Assembly (NCBI GenBank): GCA_023384025.1
Contig: JAHDXX010000148.1
Location: 1-8,016 of the forward strand
DNA from: Sphingomonadaceae bacterium
GTDB taxonomy: Bacteria; Pseudomonadota; Alphaproteobacteria; Sphingomonadales; Sphingomonadaceae
Direction: 5' to 3'
DNA length: 8,016 bases
Position 1 is the first letter of the stretch. Each line of letters starts with the position of its first letter. Shown piece by piece: positions 1-5,366 of this stretch. Below the pieces are notes generated by a model. That model saw only the letters and a list, made by a program, of their open reading frames with translations. It did not search any database and was not told where the DNA came from. The position numbers were made by a program, and so were the translations under genes.

Positions 1-240
1 GGCGAGCACAATCAGGTCGATCGTCTTCGCGTCGATCCCCGCCGCTTCCAGGGCATGGCGCGCAGCCTCGGTCGCGAGGCTGGAGGTCGTTTCGCCCGCC
101 CCGGCGATATAGCGCTGGCGAATGCCGGTGCGTTCAACAATCCAATCGTCGCTGGTTTCGACCCGTTCTGCCAGATCGGCGTTGGTCACGCATTGTGCCG
201 GCAGGGCGGAACCGCTGCCGCGAATGACGGAACGGATCAC
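1..240 (-). CDS. fabH: Beta-ketoacyl-ACP synthase III (FabH), N-terminal part, cut by window edge
   Basis: FabH condenses acetyl-CoA (or a similar primer) with malonyl-ACP and so starts each round of type II fatty-acid synthesis in the cytoplasm. Only the first 80 codons are here; the gene runs off the left edge. The product begins VIRSVIRGSGSALP and carries the family's N-terminal CoA-binding signature, TSDDWI at residues 29-34 followed by RTGIRQR at 37-43. These align with the Trp and Arg of E. coli FabH that stack on the CoA adenine. The catalytic Cys-His-Asn triad lies beyond the edge and cannot be checked. The start is GTG at 240-238, overlapping the plsX stop codon in a GTGA arrangement (4 nt), which suggests translational coupling. 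The order plsX-fabH is conserved across many bacteria. I see no sign of damage in the visible part. Confidence 0.95.
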   Translation of the reverse strand, partial: MIRSVIRGSGSALPAQCVTNADLAERVETSDDWIVERTGIRQRYIAGAGETTSSLATEAARHALEAAGIDAKTIDLIVLA

Positions 241-1292
241 GCGCCCAGGTCCCCGGCGGCCCCGTTACCCAGGCGGGCATGGAGCTCGGCGAGGTCGGCA
301 GTGATGCGTTCGGTCAGCTTTTCCTCCAGCAGCCGTGCGGCGACCGCCACGGCGTTGGCAACGCCCTTTTCGTTGGCGCTGCCGTGGCTCTTCACGATCA
401 CACCGTTGAGGCCAAGGAAGACCGCGCCGTTGTGGTTGTTCGGATCAAGGTGATGGCGCAGCAGCTCGGTCGCCGGACGCGAGACAAGGAAGCCGACCTT
501 GGACCGGATCGAACTGGTAAAGGCGCGGCGCAGCAGGTCGGTAACGAAACGTGCGGTGCCTTCGATCGCCTTCAAGGCAATGTTGCCGGAGAAGCCGTCC
601 GTCACCACCACGTCAACTTCGCCGCGATTGATCTTGTCGCTTTCGACGAACCCGTCGAACTGCAGGGCGAGCCCGGTCGCGGCCTGCAACTGGGCAGCGG
701 CCACCCGGAGCGAATCGGTGCCCTTGGTTTCCTCGGTCCCGATATTGAGCAGGCGCACGCGCGGCTGCTCCTTGCCGGTCAGGATCCGGGCATAGGCGGC
801 ACCCATGATTGCATATTGCACCAGATTGCGCGCATCGGCTTCGGTGTTGGCGCCAAGGTCGAGCATGAACACGTCGTTCTCGCCCAGCGTCGGCATGACC
901 GCGCACAGGGCGGGCCGGTCAATCCCGGGCATGGTCCGCAGCGACAGCTTGGCCATGGCCATCAGCGCGCCTGTGTTGCCCGCGCTCACCGCTGCGCCCG
1001 CTTCGCCCGTCTTCACCGCGTTGATAGCGAGGCCCATGCTCGTGGTCTTGGCCCGGCGCAGCGCCTGAGTCGGCTTTTCATCGCCGCTGACCACATCGTC
1101 GCAATGGAGGATTTCGGAGGCCGCGCGCAAGTTCGGGTGCGATTCGAGGCCGCGCTTGATGCGCTCCTCGTCACCCACCAGCAGGAACTTGAACTTGTCG
1201 TGCCGGCGGCGGGCCTCGGCCGCGCCGCTGATCATCACGCGCACGCCTTCATCGCCGCCCATCGCATCAATGGCGATACGCGGCAGGCTCAT
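237..1292 (-). CDS. plsX: Phosphate acyltransferase PlsX
   Basis: PlsX converts acyl-ACP plus phosphate to acyl-phosphate, the acyl donor used by the membrane acyltransferase PlsY for glycerol-3-phosphate; it is a peripheral membrane enzyme. The 351-residue length is normal for the family. Visible family motifs are IAIDAMGGDEG near residues 6-16, SAGNTGAL at 103-110, NIGTEETKG at 183-191, TDGFSGN at 231-237 and FLGLNGVIVKSHGSA at 292-306. The ATG start is supported by an AGGGGA Shine-Dalgarno sequence at 1306-1301, 8 nt upstream. The gene sits 25 nt after rpmF and overlaps fabH by 4 nt, so it is the middle gene of a transcription unit supplying both phospholipid acyl donors and fatty-acid initiation. 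It has no obvious promoter of its own. Confidence 0.97.
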   Translation of the reverse strand: MSLPRIAIDAMGGDEGVRVMISGAAEARRRHDKFKFLLVGDEERIKRGLESHPNLRAASEILHCDDVVSGDEKPTQALRRAKTTSMGLAINAVKTGEAGAAVSAGNTGALMAMAKLSLRTMPGIDRPALCAVMPTLGENDVFMLDLGANTEADARNLVQYAIMGAAYARILTGKEQPRVRLLNIGTEETKGTDSLRVAAAQLQAATGLALQFDGFVESDKINRGEVDVVVTDGFSGNIALKAIEGTARFVTDLLRRAFTSSIRSKVGFLVSRPATELLRHHLDPNNHNGAVFLGLNGVIVKSHGSANEKGVANAVAVAARLLEEKLTERITADLAELHARLGNGAAGDLGA

Positions 1293-1300
1293 TGCGCAAT

Positions 1301-1306
1301 TCCCCT
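1301..1306 (-). promoter_or_regulatory. Ribosome binding site of plsX
   Basis: AGGGGA on the minus strand, 8 nt before the plsX ATG at 1292. It lies inside the 25-nt rpmF-plsX gap and fixes the start. Confidence 0.7.
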
Positions 1307-1312
1307 GTTAAC

Positions 1313-1327
1313 CGGGCTCAGAGCCCG
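1313..1327 (-). other. Short hairpin spanning the rpmF stop codon
   Basis: A perfect 6-bp inverted repeat (CGGGCT and AGCCCG) with a 3-nt loop covers the last codons and TGA of rpmF. It has no T-run after it and lies just ahead of the plsX ribosome binding site, so it is not a normal intrinsic terminator. It might be an mRNA-processing or translation-coupling element, or chance in GC-rich DNA. Confidence 0.35.
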
Positions 1328-1497
1328 ACAGCGATGACTTCGCGACCGTTGTAGTGGCCGCACGCCGGGCACAGGTTGTGCGGGCGCTTGAGTTCGCCAC
1401 AGTTCGAGCACTCGTGGAAGGCTTCGACCTTCAGCGAATCGTGCGACCGGCGGTTACCGCGGCGGTGGGGCGAAACTTTTCTTTTTGGGACAGCCAT
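1318..1497 (-). CDS. rpmF: 50S ribosomal protein L32
   Basis: This 59-residue protein of the large ribosomal subunit starts MAVPKRKVSPHRRGNRRSHD, the typical alphaproteobacterial L32 N-terminus: a basic tail that binds 23S rRNA. It keeps an intact zinc ribbon, with CxxC at residues 30-33 and a second CxxC at 43-46 nine residues later, so this is the zinc-binding (C+) form. The C-terminus GREVIAVGL is complete. The ATG is preceded by AGGTG at 1507-1503 with 5-nt spacing. It is the first gene of the rpmF-plsX-fabH unit. Many bacteria have a DUF177/YceD gene directly upstream of rpmF; here a divergent MAPEG gene occupies that side instead. Confidence 0.97.
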   Translation of the reverse strand: MAVPKRKVSPHRRGNRRSHDSLKVEAFHECSNCGELKRPHNLCPACGHYNGREVIAVGL

Positions 1498-1543
1498 TGC
1501 GGCACCTGTTTCTCAAATAATTCGGACGACTTTGTGACGGGCC

Positions 1544-1603
1544 GCCCTAGGGCATGGCCACCGCATGCACAAGCGCGTGCATCGCAGAAGGCCCGGCCAT
1601 GGC
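1544..1603. repeat. Cluster of inverted repeats in the rpmF/MAPEG spacer
   Basis: Several palindromes are packed together: GCCCTAGGGC at 1544-1553 (perfect 10-nt palindrome); ATGCAC at 1565-1570 paired with GTGCAT at 1577-1582 across a 6-nt loop; CATGGCC at 1553-1559 paired with GGCCATG at 1595-1601, enclosing that hairpin; and GCCATGGC at 1596-1603. It could be a regulator-binding region, a copy of a dispersed extragenic palindrome, or chance in GC-rich DNA. Confidence 0.45.
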
Positions 1604-1679
1604 GGGGAAGGCGCGGCCTATAGCGAAAAATTCCCGCGTTGCAACCCGCTCCGCGCACCTGTAGCACCGCGCCATAAAC

Positions 1680-1686
1680 GGAGGGG
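1680..1686 (+). promoter_or_regulatory. Ribosome binding site of the MAPEG gene
   Basis: GGAGGGG lies 9 nt before the ATG at 1696, a strong Shine-Dalgarno sequence that supports this start. Confidence 0.75.
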
Positions 1687-1695
1687 AACCGAGAC

Positions 1696-2088
1696 ATGCT
1701 GCTACCTGTGACACTGACCGCCTGCGCTGCGGCCGCGCTGATCAATATCTGGCTTTCTATCCGTGTCGGGCAGATGCGCGGCCAGCTCAAGGTGATCCAC
1801 GGCGACGACGCCGGCGGCCCGCTGACCCGCCGGATGCGCGCGCAGCTCAACTTTGTCGAGAACACCCCGTTTGTCCTCGCGCTGGTCGCGGCGATCGAGC
1901 TCAGCGGCAAGGGCGAACCGTGGCTGGCATGGGTCGCCGGCGTGTACATGCTCGGCCGGGTCGCGCACGGAATCGGCATGGACGGCGAAGGCCCGACCAA
2001 GCCGCGCATGGTCGGAACGCTGATCACCATGCTGACCCTGCTCGGTCTGGCCATCGTTGCGGTGCTGGTGACGCTCGGGGTGATGTAG
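1696..2088 (+). CDS. MAPEG-family integral membrane protein
   Basis: A 130-residue protein of the MAPEG superfamily (membrane-associated proteins in eicosanoid and glutathione metabolism), whose known members include microsomal glutathione transferases; bacterial members are mostly uncharacterised. Hydrophobic segments at about residues 4-23, 56-70, 76-95 and 105-128 give the expected four-helix bundle. The family signature is present as RMRAQLNFVENTP (residues 46-58), with the conserved Arg-x(3)-Asn-x(2)-Glu-x(2)-Pro spacing at the start of helix 2, and RVAHGIGM at 88-95 in the second conserved region. The length is normal. A glutathione-dependent transferase or peroxidase role is inferred from the family; the substrate is unknown. 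It stands alone, divergent from rpmF and convergent with the next gene. Confidence 0.9.
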   Translation: MLLPVTLTACAAAALINIWLSIRVGQMRGQLKVIHGDDAGGPLTRRMRAQLNFVENTPFVLALVAAIELSGKGEPWLAWVAGVYMLGRVAHGIGMDGEGPTKPRMVGTLITMLTLLGLAIVAVLVTLGVM

Positions 2089-2107
2089 CTAAAGACTCTA
2101 ACCTACT

Positions 2108-2119
2108 GAAGACGTCTTC
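2108..2119. repeat. 12-nt perfect palindrome
   Basis: GAAGACGTCTTC begins 20 nt after the MAPEG stop codon and abuts a GC-rich hairpin. It may be part of a terminator structure or a protein-binding site; no function can be assigned from sequence. Confidence 0.4.
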
Positions 2120-2139
2120 TGCCCGGACCACCCGGGCAG
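2119..2139 (+). terminator. Candidate terminator stem-loop after the MAPEG gene
   Basis: CTGCCCGG pairs perfectly with CCGGGCAG across a 5-nt loop, an 8-bp GC-rich stem 31 nt past the MAPEG stop. No T-run follows, so it is not a classic intrinsic terminator; it could act with Rho or protect the mRNA 3' end. Confidence 0.45.
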
Positions 2140-2166
2140 CAAGGCCGACCGGCCGCCCGCAGCGAC

Positions 2167-2182
2167 GCGGCATTCATGCCGC
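2167..2182. repeat. Inverted repeat in the convergent spacer
   Basis: GCGGCA and TGCCGC form a 6-bp stem with a TTCA loop. It lies midway between the two convergent genes and could serve either transcript. A smaller GGCC-GACC-GGCC repeat sits nearby at 2143-2154. Confidence 0.35.
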
Positions 2183-2196
2183 ATGAGCGAGGACAT

Positions 2197-2215
2197 CGCG
2201 CCCCGGAGGGGCGCG
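2197..2215 (-). terminator. Candidate terminator stem-loop after the GloC-like gene
   Basis: An 8-bp perfect stem (CGCGCCCC with GGGGCGCG, 3-nt loop) starts 3 nt after the stop codon of the minus-strand hydrolase gene. It lacks a T-run on the minus strand, so efficiency as an intrinsic terminator is doubtful; its position is what argues for a 3'-end role. Confidence 0.5.
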
Positions 2216-2218
2216 CAA

Positions 2219-2884
2219 TCAAGAAAGCATCATGTCGCCGACGAACTGGTTGGTCTTGCGCTCCAGCCCGAAGGTGCTGGTCGGGCCGTGGCCGGGCACG
2301 AACGTGACGTCCTCGCCCAGCGGCCACAGCTTCTGCGTGATCGAATCGATCAGCTGCTGGTGATTGCCGCGCGGGAAGTCGGTGCGGCCGATACTCCCCT
2401 TGAACAGCACGTCGCCGACCGTCGCGAAGCGGCTCGGCGCATGGTAGAAAATCACGTGGCCAGGCGTGTGGCCGGGGCAGTGGATCACCTCCAGCGTCAG
2501 TTCGCCCACCGTCACCGTGTCGCCATCCTTGAGCCAGCGGGTCGGCTCGAAGCTCTGCGCGACCATGCCCCAGCGCGGGCCATCATCGTCGAGCTGTTCG
2601 ATCCAGAACCGGTCGTCCTCGTGCGGCCCTTCGATCGGCAAGCCGAGTTCCTCGGCGAGCATGCCGGTCTGGCCGCAATGGTCGAGGTGGCCGTGGGTGA
2701 CGAGCAGCTTTTCCAGCGTGACGCCAACCTTGGCCACTGCCGCCTTGAGCTTGTCGAGATCGCCCCCCGGATCGACCAGCGCCCCCTTCATCGTCTTCGT
2801 GCACCACAACAGCGTGCAGTTCTGCTGCAAGGGAGTGACCGGGATGATCCCGGCTTTCATCGGCGGCTCGGCAGTTTCGGTCAT
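2219..2884 (-). CDS. Metallo-beta-lactamase-fold hydrolase, GloC/YcbL-like (glyoxalase II family)
   Basis: The protein closely resembles E. coli YcbL (GloC), a small type II glyoxalase that hydrolyses S-lactoylglutathione to lactate and glutathione. From the chosen start it has 221 residues, like YcbL, and lacks the C-terminal substrate-binding domain of classical GloB. The binuclear metal site is complete: THGHLDH (His64, His66, Asp68, His69), HTPGH (His139), GDVLF (Asp158) and PGHGP (His199). GRTDFPRG at about 167-174 is also typical. The reading frame is open to an ATG at 2920, but family similarity begins near IIPVTPLQQNC. I chose the ATG at 2884 (MTETAEPP); 2860 (MKAGIIPV) is also possible, and none has a clear Shine-Dalgarno sequence. 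It converges on the MAPEG gene and diverges from hppA. Glutathione thioester hydrolysis is inferred from the family. Confidence 0.88.
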   Translation of the reverse strand: MTETAEPPMKAGIIPVTPLQQNCTLLWCTKTMKGALVDPGGDLDKLKAAVAKVGVTLEKLLVTHGHLDHCGQTGMLAEELGLPIEGPHEDDRFWIEQLDDDGPRWGMVAQSFEPTRWLKDGDTVTVGELTLEVIHCPGHTPGHVIFYHAPSRFATVGDVLFKGSIGRTDFPRGNHQQLIDSITQKLWPLGEDVTFVPGHGPTSTFGLERKTNQFVGDMMLS

Positions 2885-3047
2885 GCACGGCGATGTGGCG
2901 GGGCACCGCCGCGAATGCAAGCGTCGCGAATCGGGGCATGCTGACTTTGAAGGGGTTGCGCCTTGCGCGCCCTCTTATATAGCCACGCCACCCGAATTGC
3001 CGGACCCGTATGCGCGGGCCGGAATCTTTCACGTCAGGGGGACTATC
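2885..3047. promoter_or_regulatory. Divergent promoter region between the GloC-like gene and hppA
   Basis: This 163-nt spacer must start both genes. TATATA at 2976-2981 stands out in GC-rich surroundings and is the best -10 candidate for hppA, giving a leader of roughly 60 nt. The nearest TTG-type hexamer, TTGCGC at 2956-2961, is only 14 nt away, shorter than a normal spacer, so no complete promoter is claimed. The TATATA element is symmetrical and could also serve the leftward gene. Confidence 0.35.
3036..3042 (+). promoter_or_regulatory. Ribosome binding site of hppA
   Basis: AGGGGGA ends 5 nt before the GTG at 3048. It decides the start: the frame stays open far upstream, antisense to the neighbouring gene, but only this GTG combines a Shine-Dalgarno sequence with the family's N-terminus. 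Confidence 0.75.
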
Positions 3048-5183
3048 GTGGATCTTGTCATCATCTCCATCGGGCTGGGACTGCTCGCCGTGCTGTACGG
3101 CTTCGTCACCAGCCGCCAGGTGCTGGGTTCCAGCGCCGGCAATGAAAAAATGCAGGAAATCGCTGCGGCCATCCAGGAAGGCGCACAGGCCTACCTCAAC
3201 CGCCAGTACACCACCATCGGCATTGTCGGCGTGGTCGTCGCCGTTCTGGTCGGGGTGTTCCTCGGCCCGGTTTCGGCGGTCGGTTTCATCATCGGCGCCG
3301 TGCTCTCGGGCGTGGCTGGCTATATCGGGATGAACATCTCGGTCCGCTCCAACGTCCGCACGGCGCAGGCAGCCTCTCAGGGCCTCCAGCAGGGCCTGAC
3401 CCTCGCGTTCCGCGCAGGCGCGATCACTGGGATGCTGGTGGCCGGCCTCGCATTGCTCGCGATTGCGGTGTTCTACTGGTACCTGACCGGTCCGGGCGGA
3501 TACTCGGTCGGCGGGGATGACCGCACCGTGGTCGACGGCCTCGTCGCCCTCGCCTTCGGCGCATCGCTGATCTCGATCTTCGCCCGTCTCGGCGGCGGCA
3601 TCTTCACCAAGGCTGCTGACGTCGGTGCCGACCTCGTCGGCAAGGTCGAAGCCGGGATCCCGGAAGACGATCCACGCAACCCGGCAGTGATCGCGGACAA
3701 CGTGGGCGACAACGTGGGCGACTGTGCCGGTATGGCTGCCGACCTGTTCGAGACCTATGTCGTTACCGTTGGCGCCACCATGGTGCTGACGGCGCTGCTG
3801 ATGTCGGCTTCGCCGGTGCTCGAAGGGCTGATGGCCCTGCCGCTGCTGATCGGCGGCGTCTGCATCGTCACCTCGATCATCGGGACCTACTTCGTCCGCC
3901 TCGGCGGCGGGACCAACGTGATGGGCGCGATGTACAAGGGCTTCCTTGTCTCCGCGATCCTCGCGATCCCGGCGATCTGGTTCGCCACTGATGTCGCTCT
4001 TGGCGGCATGGCCACCGAGCTGACGGTGAACGGTCAGACCTTCACCGGCCGCGCGCTGTTCTACTGCTCGCTGCTGGGCCTGGTCATCACCGGCCTGATC
4101 ATCTGGATCACCGAGTACTACACCGGCACGGCCTACCGTCCGGTCCGCTCGATCGCCAAGGCTTCGGAAACCGGCCACGGCACCAACGTGATCCAGGGCC
4201 TCGCCATCTCGCTTGAAGCGACCGCGCTGCCGACGATCGTGATCGTCGCAGGCATCATCGTCGCCTTCCAGCTGGCTGGCCTGATCGGGATCGCCTACGC
4301 GGCGACCGCGATGCTGGCACTCGCCGGCATGGTCGTGGCGCTCGACGCCTATGGCCCGGTGACCGACAACGCCGGCGGCATCGCCGAAATGGCCGGTCTG
4401 GACGATTCCGTCCGCGAGAAGACCGACCTGCTCGACGCCGTGGGCAACACCACCAAGGCTGTGACCAAGGGTTACGCGATCGGTTCCGCCGGCCTCGCCG
4501 CGCTGGTGCTGTTCGCCGCCTACACTACCGACCTTCGGGTGTTCTTCCCGGCGCTGCTCGACGGTGACCTTGCCAATGGCGAAGTCTCGTTCAGCCTCGA
4601 AAACCCTTACGTCATCGTCGGCCTGCTGCTCGGCGCGCTGCTCCCGTACCTGTTCGGTGCGATGGGCATGACCGCTGTCGGCCGCGCTGCGGGTGACGTG
4701 GTGGTCGACGTGCGCGAGCAGTTCCGCACCAACCCCGGCATCATGACCTACGAGTCCAAGCCGGACTACGCGCGGACCGTGGACCTCGTGACCAAGGCGG
4801 CGATCAAGGAAATGATCATTCCGTCGCTGCTGCCGGTGCTCGCACCGGTGGTGGTGTACTTCCTGATCACCGCGATTGCCGGACAGGCCAACGGCTTTGC
4901 CGCGCTCGGCGCACTGCTCCTCGGCGTGATCGTCGGCGGGCTGTTCGTCGCGCTCTCCATGACCGCCGGCGGCGGTGCGTGGGACAACGCGAAGAAGTAC
5001 ATCGAAGACGGCAACCACGGAGGCAAGGGCTCTGAAGCCCACAAGGCTGCCGTGACCGGTGACACCGTGGGTGACCCCTACAAGGACACCGCCGGCCCGG
5101 CCGTGAACCCGATGATCAAGATCACCAACATCGTCGCGCTGCTTCTGCTCGCGGCGCTGGCGGGTGGCCACGGCGCGATGTAA
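3048..5183 (+). CDS. hppA: Membrane-bound proton-translocating pyrophosphatase, K+-independent type
   Basis: HppA hydrolyses pyrophosphate and uses the energy to pump H+ across the inner membrane, conserving energy from biosynthetic PPi. From the GTG start it has 711 residues, normal for bacterial H+-PPases, with many hydrophobic segments (about 16 transmembrane helices in the family). The catalytic acidic motifs are intact: DVGADLVGK (191-199), EDDPRNP (206-212), DNVGDNVGD (217-225), DNAGGIAEM (440-448) and GDTVGDPYKDTAGP (671-684). GNTTKAVT at 466-473 has Lys470 and Thr473; in characterised enzymes Lys instead of Ala here marks the K+-independent subfamily (as in Rhodospirillum rubrum). Na+ pumping is therefore unlikely. 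The gene is monocistronic: its promoter spacer lies upstream and a strong terminator starts 30 nt after the stop. Confidence 0.98.
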   Translation: MDLVIISIGLGLLAVLYGFVTSRQVLGSSAGNEKMQEIAAAIQEGAQAYLNRQYTTIGIVGVVVAVLVGVFLGPVSAVGFIIGAVLSGVAGYIGMNISVRSNVRTAQAASQGLQQGLTLAFRAGAITGMLVAGLALLAIAVFYWYLTGPGGYSVGGDDRTVVDGLVALAFGASLISIFARLGGGIFTKAADVGADLVGKVEAGIPEDDPRNPAVIADNVGDNVGDCAGMAADLFETYVVTVGATMVLTALLMSASPVLEGLMALPLLIGGVCIVTSIIGTYFVRLGGGTNVMGAMYKGFLVSAILAIPAIWFATDVALGGMATELTVNGQTFTGRALFYCSLLGLVITGLIIWITEYYTGTAYRPVRSIAKASETGHGTNVIQGLAISLEATALPTIVIVAGIIVAFQLAGLIGIAYAATAMLALAGMVVALDAYGPVTDNAGGIAEMAGLDDSVREKTDLLDAVGNTTKAVTKGYAIGSAGLAALVLFAAYTTDLRVFFPALLDGDLANGEVSFSLENPYVIVGLLLGALLPYLFGAMGMTAVGRAAGDVVVDVREQFRTNPGIMTYESKPDYARTVDLVTKAAIKEMIIPSLLPVLAPVVVYFLITAIAGQANGFAALGALLLGVIVGGLFVALSMTAGGGAWDNAKKYIEDGNHGGKGSEAHKAAVTGDTVGDPYKDTAGPAVNPMIKITNIVALLLLAALAGGHGAM

Positions 5184-5213
5184 CCATCCGCTGTCGGTTC
5201 GTTCGATCGCAGG

Positions 5214-5246
5214 CCCCGTCTGGAGTTCGCTCCGGGCGGGGTTTTT
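5214..5246 (+). terminator. Intrinsic terminator of hppA with UUCG loop
   Basis: A continuous 12-bp stem (5214-5225 with 5230-5241, two G-U pairs) is closed by a TTCG tetraloop and followed by five T residues at 5242-5246. UUCG loops are exceptionally stable. It lies 30 nt after the hppA stop and acts rightward only, since the opposite strand has no T-run. Confidence 0.93.
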
Positions 5247-5366
5247 GCTTGCCCTGCCCGGGCCAGACGATAGGTTCTGCAATCAGGGACTGGTATTGGT
5301 GCGACGCAAATTGCGCCGCCCGCGTGTCCGCACCTGATTGAAATTCAGAAAGAGGGACGCAGCTTC
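5247..5366 (+). promoter_or_regulatory. Promoter and leader region of the S9 peptidase gene
   Basis: The 120 nt between the hppA terminator and the next start must hold the promoter of the S9 peptidase gene. TTGCTT at 5245-5250 with CGATAG 17 nt later (5268-5273) is a weak -35/-10 candidate, but its -35 would overlap the terminator T-run. The downstream half contains a possible stem-loop (separate entry). The ribosome binding site is AGGGA at 5353-5357, 9 nt before the ATG. Confidence 0.35.
5280..5340 (+). other. Possible stem-loop in the 5' leader of the S9 peptidase gene
   Basis: CAATCAGG at 5280-5287 is the exact inverse complement of CCTGATTG at 5333-5340. Inside it, TGCG (5300-5303) faces CGCA (5329-5332), continuing the pairing after an internal bulge. 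The structure would end 12 nt before the Shine-Dalgarno sequence. I recognise no known riboswitch class in it. An 8-bp inverted repeat at this range can also arise by chance. Confidence 0.35.

Larger units (their letters stand above)
1498..1695. promoter_or_regulatory. Divergent promoter region between rpmF operon and MAPEG gene
   Basis: This 198-nt spacer must hold the start signals for both the rpmF operon (leftward) and the MAPEG gene (rightward). The AT-rich patch around 1509-1524 is the best place for the rpmF promoter -10 element on the minus strand. For the MAPEG gene, TTGCAA at 1639-1644 with TAGCAC 17 nt later is a weak -35/-10 candidate; TATAGC at 1619-1624 is another. None is a close consensus match. 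The middle (1544-1603) is rich in inverted repeats, annotated separately. Confidence 0.4.

Noticed and set aside
279..1337. 352-codon plus-strand open frame opposite plsX
   Set aside because: It is antisense to a complete plsX with all family motifs and a ribosome binding site; the translation shows no domain.
1431..2054. 207-codon minus-strand open frame across the MAPEG gene and the rpmF upstream region
   Set aside because: It is antisense to the MAPEG gene, overlaps rpmF in another frame, and shows no family motif.
2466..3047. Possible N-terminal extension of HppA by about 194 residues
   Set aside because: The frame is open, but this part is antisense to the GloC-like gene, contains low-complexity Ser/Pro-rich sequence, and lies before the family's N-terminus. 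GTG at 3048 has a good ribosome binding site and gives the normal length.
3696..3719. Perfect 12-nt tandem direct repeat within hppA
   Set aside because: It encodes DNVG twice, part of the conserved DNVGDNVGD catalytic motif of all H+-PPases, so it is explained by protein function.
2583..5282. Very long open frame (899 codons) on the minus strand opposite hppA and extending into the GloC-like gene
   Set aside because: It is antisense to a full-length, motif-complete hppA and overlaps a real minus-strand gene in another frame. Its Asp/His/Arg/Gln-rich translation, with no recognisable domain, is what antisense reading of GC-rich codons gives.
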